64,000 bases of DNA, taken from contig NZ_ATUY01000005.1 in the NCBI RefSeq assembly GCF_000420445.1, forward strand, positions 84,728 to 148,727. The letters run 5' to 3'. The stretch's first letter is position 1. The number at the start of each line of letters is the position of its first letter. This DNA comes from Actinotignum urinale DSM 15805. Lineage in GTDB: Bacteria > Actinomycetota > Actinomycetes > Actinomycetales > Actinomycetaceae. Positions 53,415 to 61,786 of this stretch are shown here, one piece after another. The position numbers were made by a program, and so were the translations under genes. Below the pieces are notes generated by a model. That model saw only the letters and a list, made by a program, of their open reading frames with translations, ran no database searches and was not told the origin of the DNA.

Positions 53415-54230
53415 TCATTCGCTTTCCCGAACCTGCTTCAAATAACGGTAAATGGTTGGCTCGGATACGTCTATTGCGTGGGCGAGGTCAATCACTGCTC
53501 CGCGTAGCTGGAAGAAGCCGTCCTCGTCGAGTTCGCTAACGATCCGCAGCCGCTCTGCCTGCGTCAGGTGTGTTGGCGAGATGCCGATGCGCGCAATAGC
53601 CTGCCCGATTGCTTCACTTTTCATATCTTCGACGGATGCCGATAATATTTCCGGTTTCGTTGTGTGTGTTGTGGCCGATGTTTTTTCGTGTTTTTCCGGA
53701 TCAACAAATTGTGCCAGGAGGGTTTTCACGGCGTTGTCCAGGTGTTCAAAAGCGCTGTGATCCGTGTTAATACACAACATTCCAACAATTTTTTTACGAC
53801 GACGGATAAAGAACGTTGCAGAGTGCAGGGTTCTTTTGTCTCCCGGCGTGATGGCTTCATACCCCGTCAGGTAGGGCATATCCGCTTTAGATCCGGCTTT
53901 GAGGACGCGCAACATTAGGTCTGTTGCGGGAGAACCTATCCTTCGCCCACTAATATGCCCATTAGCTATGGCAATAACAGAGTTGTCGAGATTGGCAACA
54001 TCATGGAGAACGACTTCGGAATTTGCTCCAATGGCTACACCTAAAAATTCCACGAGAGGAATAAATTGTGCAACATATGCGCTATTTTCTTCTATCTCAG
54101 CCGTATGTTTCTCCGTCGCAGGTTTCTCCGCCACAGGTTTCTCTACCACATGTTCCCCCACCATATGTTCCTCCGCCATATGTTCCTCCGCAACGGAATC
54201 GTGATGCACATTATCACCGTCTTTTTTCAT
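53415..54230 (-). CDS. YheO/DauR-type transcriptional regulator (PAS-like plus HTH)
   Basis: This 271-residue regulator has a YheO-like PAS domain (about 50-165, with NSEVVLHDVANLDNSVIAIANGHISGRRIG and MLCINTDHSAFE) and a C-terminal HTH_22 domain (LDEDGFFQLRGAVIDLAHAIDVSEPTIYRYLKQVR). DauR, the characterised member, controls D-arginine catabolism in Pseudomonas. Here the gene follows dsdA on the same strand, so control of D-serine use is likely. The first 48 residues are a low-complexity repeat of Ala-Glu-Glu-His-Met and Val-Glu-Lys-Pro units. The start is ATG 54228-54230. Confidence 0.88.
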   Translation of the reverse strand: MKKDGDNVHHDSVAEEHMAEEHMVGEHVVEKPVAEKPATEKHTAEIEENSAYVAQFIPLVEFLGVAIGANSEVVLHDVANLDNSVIAIANGHISGRRIGSPATDLMLRVLKAGSKADMPYLTGYEAITPGDKRTLHSATFFIRRRKKIVGMLCINTDHSAFEHLDNAVKTLLAQFVDPEKHEKTSATTHTTKPEILSASVEDMKSEAIGQAIARIGISPTHLTQAERLRIVSELDEDGFFQLRGAVIDLAHAIDVSEPTIYRYLKQVRESE

Positions 54231-54337
54231 AATGATTCCCCGTCAAATCTCATCCCTGAATTATACAAGTGAGCGGAGCCAAACTTGGGTGTTGTTCGAC
54301 CCCGCTCACCATTCGTTTATCTCCTGCGCTTCATTTT

Positions 54338-54401
54338 GTTACGGGCAACCACCGTTACGGGCAACCACCGATACGGGCACTCGCCGATACGGACACCCCT
54401 C
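54338..54401. repeat. Four 16 bp tandem repeats between dsdA and its regulator
   Basis: GTTACGGGCAACCACC occurs perfectly at 54338-54353 and 54354-54369, then as GATACGGGCACTCGCC (54370-54385) and GATACGGACACCCCTC (54386-54401). The period is exactly 16. Confidence 0.9.
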
Positions 54402-54502
54402 ACGGGCTTTTCGGCTTCACATCAGGGTTTGTTACAACAGACGAACCTCTTCAACCAGTTGAGCGTGTTCAAGCGGATGAGTCTGTTAAACCTGATGTAG
54501 CG

Positions 54503-54541
54503 CAAGAGCCTGTCCCCTTTTTACAAAAGACCCTGTCCCTT
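54503..54541 (-). repeat. Repeat of the dsdA 3' end
   Basis: On the minus strand the terminal codons AAGGGACAGGGTCTTTTG (54541-54524) are echoed just after the stop as AAGGGGACAGGCTCTTG (54519-54503), about 21 bases on. Confidence 0.75.
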
Positions 54542-55867
54542 GCTGACGTAGGATGCCATTTCCTTCTCGGGAACCATGTTGCCGCCCGTAATCCAGCACA
54601 GATGTGTGGCATTTGCGAGCTTCTCGTCGGTCAATCCTGCGCGTTCACGGTATTCCTTGTTTTGCACAACGTGGAATGCGCCCTCGAAGCTGGTTGCGGA
54701 GGAGGGTTCAATGAAGAGATCATCGTTTTCCGCTAGGAGTGCAACGTTACGGTACATCTGATCGTCTTCTACCGTGTAGTAGCCGTCAATCAGATACTGC
54801 ATACGCGAACCGACGAAGGCGGAAGGACGCCCGCACGCCAAACCGTCAGCCGCTGTCAAGTTATCGATACCGAAATCTTGAACGGCGACTTCATCGTGCT
54901 TGCCGGTGAGCACACCGAGCATCATGGACGGAGAATGTGTGGGTTCTGCAAAGACGCAGTGGACATTATCGCCGAATACCGTCTTCAAACCGAAGGCGAC
55001 GCCACCCGGGCCACCACCGACCCCGCAGGGAAGGTAGGCGATAAGCGGATGATCTTCATCGACGACGATATCGTAGGCCTTAAACTGGCCGGCAAGGCGA
55101 CGCCCGGCAACGGCATAACCGAGGAAGAGTGACGGCGAGTTTTCGTCGTCCACGAAGTAAGCTGTCGGATCGCTTTCTGCTTCTTTACGTCCTTGTGCAA
55201 CAGCGACGGAGTAGTCGGATTCGTATTCGACGACGTTGACGCCGTGGCTACGGAGTTTGTCCTTCTTCCACTGACGTGCATCTGCGGACATGTGGACTGA
55301 GGCTTGGAAGCCGAGCTGTGCGCTCATAATGCCGATGGACAGGCCAAGGTTTCCGGTGGATCCTACGGCAACTTTGTACTGGCTGAAGAATTCGCGGGCT
55401 TCAGGCGTGTTGAGCTTGGCATAGCTATCTTCCAGGGTGATCAGGCCGTGTTCGAGGGCAAGATTTTCTGCATGCTTGAGCACTTCATATACGCCACCTC
55501 GGGCCTTAATGGAGCCGGAGATAGGAAGGTGAGAATCGAGTTTTGCCCAGACTTTACCTGGAATATCGATACCACGACGTTCCGAAATTGCCTTCTGCAT
55601 ATTGGGAACGCAGGCGAGCGGGGATTCGAGGATGCCTGCCGTGCGGTGAGCTGCAGGGAATACTTCGACGAGGTAGGCAGCCCAACGCTTGAGGCGCGCT
55701 GCCGCATCGTCAATATCCGCAACCGTGAGCCCAACTTTTGCCAGGCCTTCTTTGGCGGGAAGAACGGCGGGGTTGAACCAATCGGTTTCTTTGAGGTCGA
55801 TGAGTTCTTGAATCAGCGGGAATTCTTCAACCCACTGTTCCTTTGTTTTTCCTGCAATATCTCCCAT
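54521..55867 (-). CDS. dsdA: D-serine ammonia-lyase
   Basis: DsdA deaminates D-serine to pyruvate and ammonia using PLP. At 448 residues it matches the family (E. coli 442). Features seen are the PLP-binding Lys in [17 protein letters not shown], the phosphate site [27 protein letters not shown] and the glycine loop [16 protein letters not shown] start at ATG 55865-55867, with AAAGGA 7 bases upstream, rather than five codons earlier. Permease and regulator genes flank it on the same strand. The terminal codons are repeated downstream. Confidence 0.95.
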   Translation of the reverse strand: MGDIAGKTKEQWVEEFPLIQELIDLKETDWFNPAVLPAKEGLAKVGLTVADIDDAAARLKRWAAYLVEVFPAAHRTAGILESPLACVPNMQKAISERRGIDIPGKVWAKLDSHLPISGSIKARGGVYEVLKHAENLALEHGLITLEDSYAKLNTPEAREFFSQYKVAVGSTGNLGLSIGIMSAQLGFQASVHMSADARQWKKDKLRSHGVNVVEYESDYSVAVAQGRKEAESDPTAYFVDDENSPSLFLGYAVAGRRLAGQFKAYDIVVDEDHPLIAYLPCGVGGGPGGVAFGLKTVFGDNVHCVFAEPTHSPSMMLGVLTGKHDEVAVQDFGIDNLTAADGLACGRPSAFVGSRMQYLIDGYYTVEDDQMYRNVALLAENDDLFIEPSSATSFEGAFHVVQNKEYRERAGLTDEKLANATHLCWITGGNMVPEKEMASYVSKGQGLL

Positions 55868-56016
55868 GTTTTTTCCTTTCATGTTATGGAGTGAGGGTGT
55901 GATGTTTTATGAAGGGTTAGTGTTCATAGATATATGGCGTCGTATCGACGGCGCTTACAGTCCGAAAACGTCTGCGGGCGCACATCCTGCGCATACCTCC
56001 CAGAAACGTCCGGGCG

Positions 56017-57432
56017 TCATATGAAGATGTGAATAATAAGGATGAGGCACAGCGCTACGACGGATGCGATTGTTGTGCCGATGGTCAAGGTTTTCAGCGC
56101 TTCCCCAACTGAAATTCCCATGAATTCCTTGTAGAGCCAGAAAAGAGAATCTGTGACGTGCGTCAGACCAATTGCTCCCGCACCGACCGCGAGGGCGATA
56201 ATAACCGGGGACAAGCCCGGTGTTGTATGCAACATCGGTTCGACAATTCCCGCCGCGGAAATCATGGCAACCGTTGCGCTTCCCACCGCGAAGTGGAGAA
56301 TAAGAGCAATGAGCCACGCAAGAATAATTGGGCTAATGGGAAGGTTTTTCATTGCCGTGGCAAGCGCTTCTGCGATACCTGATTCTTTAAGGATCTCGTT
56401 GAAGGCACCACCCGCACCAATAATGAGGAGCACTCCACCAATTGGGCCGAAACTGCCGTCTGTAATTCCCGACAATTTTTCAAGGCGCAGTCCTCTGAGT
56501 AGTCCAAGACTGCAATATGCGTAGAGCACGGAAATAAGGAGGGCAACAATGGGGTGCCCAATCAAACTCATTGCGGTGTGGAATCCGTTTCCTTTCGGAA
56601 GTGTTTGATCTGAAATAGTGCGAGTTACCATAATGAGTAGCGGCAAAAGAATCGTAAACAGGGTGTTTCCAAAACCTGGGAGTTTTGTGGGCTGTTCGTC
56701 GATCATTTCTTCTGCGTGGGCGACTTCTTCCGTGAGTTGTTCGCCAACTTCTGCTGGGCGATTAACATTTCCAGGAACTACTGGCGGATTAGCAACGATA
56801 TATTCTTTTTCGTTTTTACGCAGAGCAAGTTTTGTATAGAGTGGCCCACCGATAAGTGATGCGGGAATACCGACGACGAGGCCAAGCATAATCACTGTTC
56901 CGATATCTGCCTTCAATGTTCCTGCGATCGCTGTTGCCGCCGGGTGTGGTGGCAGAATGCAGTGCACGATCATAAGGGAAATAGCTAGGGGAACGCCTAC
57001 TCGCATTTTCGAGCATCCCACTTCTTTCGCCACAACGAAAACAAGGGGCACAAGAAGAACGAAGCCAACCTCAACAAAGACGGGAATACCGGCGATAAGG
57101 CCAAGGAAGGTCATAACCATTGGCGCGCGTTTTTCGCCGAATGCTTTGAGCATTGTTTTGGCGAGTCGTTCAGCACCGCCGGAGACTTCCAGCATTTTTC
57201 CAAGAATAGCGCCAAAACCAATAATCAGAATAAGGAAACCTAGCGTATCTCCCACACCTTTTTCTAGCAGTTTACCGATATTTCCGGGACTTACCCCGGT
57301 AACTGCTGCGGTGAAGATAGAAGCGATAGTGAGGGCGATTGAACCATGTAATTTGAAGACCACAATGAGGACAACAATCATGGCGATCGCCACGAGGAGA
57401 ACGGCCACGAGGCCGGTCGTTGAGAGAGTCAT
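56017..57432 (-). CDS. GntP family permease, probably DsdX-like D-serine transporter
   Basis: This 471-residue permease belongs to the gluconate:H+ symporter family. Seen are 12 or so hydrophobic helices, GFGAILGKMLEVSGGAERLAK, HCILPPHPAATAIAG and GVLLIIGAGGAFNEILKESGI, all characteristic of GntP/DsdX/YgbN proteins. DsdX in E. coli imports D-serine and lies in an operon with dsdA. Since dsdA is 149 bases downstream here, D-serine is the best guess; gluconate is the main alternative. An 11-base inverted repeat lies 100-180 bases upstream. Confidence 0.9.
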   Translation of the reverse strand: MTLSTTGLVAVLLVAIAMIVVLIVVFKLHGSIALTIASIFTAAVTGVSPGNIGKLLEKGVGDTLGFLILIIGFGAILGKMLEVSGGAERLAKTMLKAFGEKRAPMVMTFLGLIAGIPVFVEVGFVLLVPLVFVVAKEVGCSKMRVGVPLAISLMIVHCILPPHPAATAIAGTLKADIGTVIMLGLVVGIPASLIGGPLYTKLALRKNEKEYIVANPPVVPGNVNRPAEVGEQLTEEVAHAEEMIDEQPTKLPGFGNTLFTILLPLLIMVTRTISDQTLPKGNGFHTAMSLIGHPIVALLISVLYAYCSLGLLRGLRLEKLSGITDGSFGPIGGVLLIIGAGGAFNEILKESGIAEALATAMKNLPISPIILAWLIALILHFAVGSATVAMISAAGIVEPMLHTTPGLSPVIIALAVGAGAIGLTHVTDSLFWLYKEFMGISVGEALKTLTIGTTIASVVALCLILIIHIFI

Positions 57433-57531
57433 TTTACCTCCGGATCACAACGTCGTGTCATAATAAAAAGATTATCACTGTGATTGATATTTTATCTTAC
57501 ACGCCCGCTTTGATTAATTGTTTTTGCAAAA

Positions 57532-57610
57532 CTTTTCCAAAGTTGGACTAGTTCCATTTATCAACACTGCATCCATTACCCTAGCCTTTTCTCGTAAACC
57601 TTTGGAAAAG
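57532..57610. promoter_or_regulatory. Widely spaced 11 bp inverted repeat upstream of the GntP permease gene
   Basis: CTTTTCCAAAG (57532-57542) and CTTTGGAAAAG (57600-57610) are exact complements 57 bases apart, in the otherwise gene-free interval 57433-57765. They may be twin operators facing each other. Nothing else is seen in this interval. Confidence 0.4.
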
Positions 57611-57765
57611 ATAAAGTTAATAATTACTCCACACCAATCAGCACAGCACCCACTCGCACGCTTCGCGTTTCACACGATATTCCCGTTTAGTTGCCCAAAA
57701 ACATCCACGTGCGCCACTTTGCGAATCCGCTAACAAAAATCCCCATTTCGTGCCATCCTTAGAGT

Positions 57766-58590
57766 ATGAGTACCGCACCCCTCGCCTCCGACACATTCCT
57801 TTTCGACCACAGCCTTGCCGTCATTAATTACGATCGTAGCTACGCCTACCGCTACGGAGACACAGGTCAAGTCTACGAATTCGCTTCCGTCACAAAACCT
57901 CTAACAGCCTGGGCAACACTCATCGCCGTCCAAGAAGGCTACGTTGACATGGACGATGTTGTCCTGAAAAACGGAGCCACAGTCTCCCATATTCTCGCCC
58001 ACTGTTCCGGGCTTCCCGTCGAAAAAGAAGGAGACAGCATCGCACCGGAAACACGGCGCATCTACTCCAACTACGGATACGAGGTGATTGGCCAGTACGT
58101 GGAGCAGGCAACGGGAAAGAGTTTTAGCGACTGGGCGCGTCTCGTTCTTCTCGACCCTCTTCACATGGTGTCTACACGTATCGACGGTAGCCCCGCGCGT
58201 TCAGGGGCGGGAACAGTTGCGGATCTTGTACGTTTTCTTCGTGAGATTATGCGCCCACAGCTTCTTGACCCCGCACTTGCTCGTTACGCAACAACTCCTC
58301 AGTACGACGGACTACGTGGCATTTTGCCCGGTTTTGGTATGCAAAAAAATAATCAGTGGGGGCTGGGCTTGGAAATTAAAGATGGCAAAACCCCGCACTG
58401 GTTAGCGAAAGAGTTTTCACCACGCACATTCGGACATTTCGGCATGAGTGGATCGTTCATATGGGTTGATCCCGACGTTGGAAAAGCCGGCGTTTTCCTT
58501 GGCGCAAAACAATTCAATCGCGAACACATCCATGTGTGGCCGAGCCTTACTCGCGAAATGCGCGAACAAACAGGGACATTGGCGCGCTAA
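57766..58590 (+). CDS. Serine hydrolase, beta-lactamase class C/PBP4* fold
   Basis: This 274-residue member of the beta-lactamase-related serine hydrolases has Ser-x-x-Lys in FASVTKPLTAW, Tyr-x-Asn in IYSNYGYEVIGQYVE and His-x-Gly in FGHFGMSGSFIWV. No signal peptide is seen, so it acts in the cytosol, which points to an esterase or D-aminopeptidase-like role rather than a true beta-lactamase. The substrate is unknown. The stop is followed by GCGTCGT-containing 16-base repeats and C/A-rich DNA. Confidence 0.87.
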   Translation: MSTAPLASDTFLFDHSLAVINYDRSYAYRYGDTGQVYEFASVTKPLTAWATLIAVQEGYVDMDDVVLKNGATVSHILAHCSGLPVEKEGDSIAPETRRIYSNYGYEVIGQYVEQATGKSFSDWARLVLLDPLHMVSTRIDGSPARSGAGTVADLVRFLREIMRPQLLDPALARYATTPQYDGLRGILPGFGMQKNNQWGLGLEIKDGKTPHWLAKEFSPRTFGHFGMSGSFIWVDPDVGKAGVFLGAKQFNREHIHVWPSLTREMREQTGTLAR

Positions 58591-58875
58591 ACACAGCGTC
58601 GTCGAACACCGCGTCGTATATTTCCTCACAACACTAGGTGAGGGTGGCGAAAAACAAACGGTGCCATAACACAAGCTGTGGCACTAACGTTGAACGGCAA
58701 CGCGCCCGCCACAACGAGACGATAAAACGACACGCGACAACAACGCCTAACAACACGATAACCTGCCACAACAATAATCAACGCCCCAAAGCTAAACAAA
58801 AACAAGGCGCACAACACAAAAACGAGGGCACGCAACCGAAGTTACGCGCCCTCTTAGTAGCCGATATTCGAAATC
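58591..58875 (+). other. C/A-rich, G-poor spacer after the serine hydrolase gene
   Basis: No gene is seen. AACAC-GCGTCGT occurs twice 16 bp apart directly after the stop codon (about 58591-58617), and then about 200 bases are dominated by CAACA/CACAA words on the plus strand. No hairpin terminator is present, so Rho-dependent ending of the upstream transcript is plausible. Confidence 0.4.
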
Positions 58876-58916
58876 GAGTCAAAGAATATCGGACATCGAG
58901 GCTACAAAATATCAGA
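58876..58916 (-). repeat. 22 bp repeat of the MHS transporter gene end
   Basis: On the minus strand TCTGATATTTTGTAGCCTC (58916-58898), containing the stop TAG, is followed by TCCGATATTCTTTGACTC (58893-58876), a copy with a few changes. The period is 22 bp. Confidence 0.75.
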
Positions 58917-60212
58917 ACCCTTTGTTTCCTTATTGGAGATGCAGGAAATAATGCCGAGGATCATCATAATCGAGGTGAAGATGAGAACCGGAACCCAACC
59001 CCACGGACCTTCTTGCACAAGCAAGGCGGCAATCATCGGAGTGAAACCAACAATAATGTTTCCAATCTGGGTGGAGACGGCGTAACCCGTCATACGCAAC
59101 TCGGTGGGGAACATTTCCGTGTACATCGGAGCCTGAACCACGTTACCGCCTGTGGAAATCAGACCCATAATCACGATAACAACGGAGAGGAAAACAACGT
59201 TCTGGAGCTGCAATCCCCAGAAGTAAACGGGGAACAGGACAACCAAAGCGATCATGGAAATGAGGTAGACAGGCTTGCGACCAATCTTATCGGACCAGCT
59301 CGCCCACAGTGGCTGAACTGCAAGGCCGACGAGGAGGGAGACGGTTGCCAATGCGAGCAGGGTGGAACGTGGGATGTTCCAGTACTTTGTTCCGTAATTC
59401 AAGGCGTAGTTGGAGATGAGAACGCCAGTGATGGCGTACTGACCCATGAAGATAACGCGGATAACGTTCTTCCAGTGGTAGCGGAACAATGTAACGACGG
59501 AGGAGGCCTCCTTTTCTTCAGCCGTCAGTTCGCGGCCTTCGTTCTTCCTAGGAGGATCGGAGACCTTGGAACGTACCCAGAGGGCGTACATAATAATCGG
59601 AATAGCGATCCAATAAGGGATGCGCCAGCCCCAAGAATAGAGGAAGGAATCGTTGTTGCCGAAGGGAACGTAGACGAAGAGAGCGAGAACCGTACCGATG
59701 GCGAGGCCGTGCATGGTGAATGCCGTGTAGAAACCGCGCTTTTCCGGCGGGGCCCATTCGGATGTGAGGGTGTTGGAGCCGGCCTGTTCGCCACCGGCAC
59801 TGAAGCCCTGGACTAGGCGCATTGCGAGGAGAATCCACACCGCTGCGGAACCGATGGTGTCATACGAGGGAAGGAAACCAATAACTGTTGTGGCAACACC
59901 CATTGAGCCAAGGGAAAGGTACAGTGTCTTCTTGCGGCCCCACGTATCGCCCAAGTGGCCCAGAACAAGGGCGCCGAGTGGGCGCGCGAGGTAGGCGACG
60001 CCGAAGGATGCAAGAGAGGCAATGTTGGCCAATTGGCCATTCTCTTCACCGCCGAAGAAAACGGTGGGGAAAATGAGGGCGGCGGCTGTGGCATAGAGGC
60101 TGAAATCATAATATTCAGCGATAGCGCCCCAGAAGCCCGATTTGGCGGCCTTCTTTGTTTCTTTAAGGTCGCCTTTCCATTCGTGCTTTTCGGAGATTGT
60201 CTCTGCACTCAT
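58902..60212 (-). CDS. MFS transporter, metabolite:H+ symporter (MHS) family
   Basis: This 436-residue secondary transporter has the MHS signatures GAIAEYYDFSLYATAAALIFP at the start, RPLGALVLGHLGDTWGRKKTL, the MRLVQGFSAGGEQAGSNTLTSEW loop and a late WASWSDKIGRKPVY. Relatives carry shikimate, alpha-ketoglutarate, proline/betaine or aromatic acids. The start is ATG 60210-60212 with AAAGGAG upstream. It is divergent from the LuxR-type regulator across 270 bases, suggesting that regulator controls it. Confidence 0.9.
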   Translation of the reverse strand: MSAETISEKHEWKGDLKETKKAAKSGFWGAIAEYYDFSLYATAAALIFPTVFFGGEENGQLANIASLASFGVAYLARPLGALVLGHLGDTWGRKKTLYLSLGSMGVATTVIGFLPSYDTIGSAAVWILLAMRLVQGFSAGGEQAGSNTLTSEWAPPEKRGFYTAFTMHGLAIGTVLALFVYVPFGNNDSFLYSWGWRIPYWIAIPIIMYALWVRSKVSDPPRKNEGRELTAEEKEASSVVTLFRYHWKNVIRVIFMGQYAITGVLISNYALNYGTKYWNIPRSTLLALATVSLLVGLAVQPLWASWSDKIGRKPVYLISMIALVVLFPVYFWGLQLQNVVFLSVVIVIMGLISTGGNVVQAPMYTEMFPTELRMTGYAVSTQIGNIIVGFTPMIAALLVQEGPWGWVPVLIFTSIMMILGIISCISNKETKGSDIL

Positions 60213-60367
60213 GAAAACTCCTTTGTTTATAAGATGTGTCATTTTGTCAAGACGTGTCGCTACGTTAGTGCTCTTATCGTTGCGAGTTACGTGTTATGTC
60301 ACGGTGCATTGACATGGCTCGGTAGCGTTCGTACTCCAGAGAGTCTAGAAAAACCTAAAGCCCTTCC

Positions 60368-60386
60368 GTACCCTCCCTCGGTACGA
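60368..60386 (+). other. Hairpin in the divergent control region of the MHS and LuxR genes
   Basis: CGTACC and GGTACG pair around CTCCCTC, and CCCTT and AAGGG flank them further out. It may be part of a regulatory site between the divergent genes. Confidence 0.4.
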
Positions 60387-60482
60387 TAAATGCGAAGGGA
60401 ATTACCACCAAAAGACTAAGCCGATTTTATGACTTTCCGGTAGAATATATAGGAAAAGGGCTTGTATCCTCGGGAGGCAATG

Positions 60483-61505
60483 ATGCGATCAATAGATCTT
60501 GCGGAACAGATTATGCGAACTGTCATCACCTTCGACCAATGCACGGATGCACGTATATGTTCGAGACAAATTAGCCATCTTGTTCGCGAAGAATTTCCGG
60601 AGATTAGCGCGGTTGCCATCTTTGTAAAGTTCCACCACGCCCCCACTTTCGCGTGTTTGAGCGGATACGGATACCCCGAATTTGGCGACACTCTCGTCGT
60701 GCCGCTTCAAAGTCATTTTGGGCAACTTCTTGCCTCACACACGCCGATTGTTGCGAAAAATAAATCCGAAGTCGCCCGGCTATATCAAACCTCAGAAATA
60801 GATCCCGGATCTTTGCGGTTTAAAGAAACCCAGCGAAATTTGGAGTACGCACAGCATCAAAGCGTCGTGATTCAGCCCTGCATTCTTAACGGCGTCACGT
60901 ATGGGACGATTTGGCTCGATACCTGGCGTGGCGAAAAGCCTTTTACCTTTACGCGCCCGGCGCTTCACCGATTGCAGATTATTGCGAAACTCGCCGCTCA
61001 TCTTTTTTCGCATTGCACTATGGCTCCGCTCAAACAGGCCTCGGGAAATATAGAGTGCCTCTCGCTTATTGACGCTGGTCCGCTGTCACTAGAGACGCAA
61101 GATTCAGGCGGTTTTTTCAGTGGGCAAAGCCCGGAGCAACGCTCGGAATATCTTGTGGAGAGTCAATCCAAACCGGCCACGCGCGAAAGCCTTCCGCCAC
61201 AATCACACGCCCCCGGCCGCCACACAGGGGCGCCCTCGCAAGATCCGCCATTCTCCCAGCCGTCCACCCCCTCCGGTGAGGCATCCGCCCACCAACAAAT
61301 TTTAGAGACAGTTGTGCTCAGCCGTCGCGAACAACAGGTTCTCTACCACATCTCACAGGGCCTAACAAACGCCGCAATTGCAGAACAACTCTTTATTTCC
61401 ACGAACACGGTGCGGACACACCGTCGCTCCCTCATGTCAAAACTTAACGCTACAAACGCAACATGCCTCCTCAACGAAGCCCGAAAACGGCACCTCATAG
61501 ACTAG
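60483..61505 (+). CDS. LuxR-type transcriptional regulator with a GAF-like N-terminal domain
   Basis: This 340-residue regulator ends in a LuxR/FixJ HTH (SRREQQVLYHISQGLTNAAI, then AEQLFISTNTVRTHRRSLMSKL). The first 185 residues have the alternation of a GAF-like sensor (MRTVITFDQCTDARI, then AIFVKFHHAPTFACLSGYGY and LHRLQIIAKLAAHLF), which would bind a small ligand. A Pro/Ser-rich linker joins the two. GGGAGG lies 5 bases before ATG 60483. It is divergent from the MHS transporter and upstream of the hydrolase gene, so both are candidate targets. Confidence 0.87.
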   Translation: MRSIDLAEQIMRTVITFDQCTDARICSRQISHLVREEFPEISAVAIFVKFHHAPTFACLSGYGYPEFGDTLVVPLQSHFGQLLASHTPIVAKNKSEVARLYQTSEIDPGSLRFKETQRNLEYAQHQSVVIQPCILNGVTYGTIWLDTWRGEKPFTFTRPALHRLQIIAKLAAHLFSHCTMAPLKQASGNIECLSLIDAGPLSLETQDSGGFFSGQSPEQRSEYLVESQSKPATRESLPPQSHAPGRHTGAPSQDPPFSQPSTPSGEASAHQQILETVVLSRREQQVLYHISQGLTNAAIAEQLFISTNTVRTHRRSLMSKLNATNATCLLNEARKRHLID

Positions 61506-61786
61506 TCTACGGACTAATCCACCCGCAGTTTTCGCTCCCCCACAACCATAAAAGTCACCTCCACGTACGATACGCACCCCTTACAACCCTTCATAAACTA
61601 AAAACAAGACAATAGCCGAGCAGTGATGACGGAAGTGTGGAATTTGCTCCCCATATCACTACGCGGAGCTGCGAAACGGGAACTGCCACACGTACATACA
61701 TAGGTACACATATGCGCAAGCATATAGGCAACCGTCTCACCAAGAACGCACAATATACACGCCACAACACGTCAAGGAGGATGTTT

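Noticed and set aside
54338..54401. CRISPR-like array
   Set aside because: Units are head-to-tail with no spacers, and no cas gene is present; the same applies to the 63264-63400 array.
58638..59816. 392-codon open frame on the plus strand
   Set aside because: It is antisense to the MHS transporter, its composition (Asn/Gly/His-rich) is that of a shadow frame, and the transporter motifs are clear.
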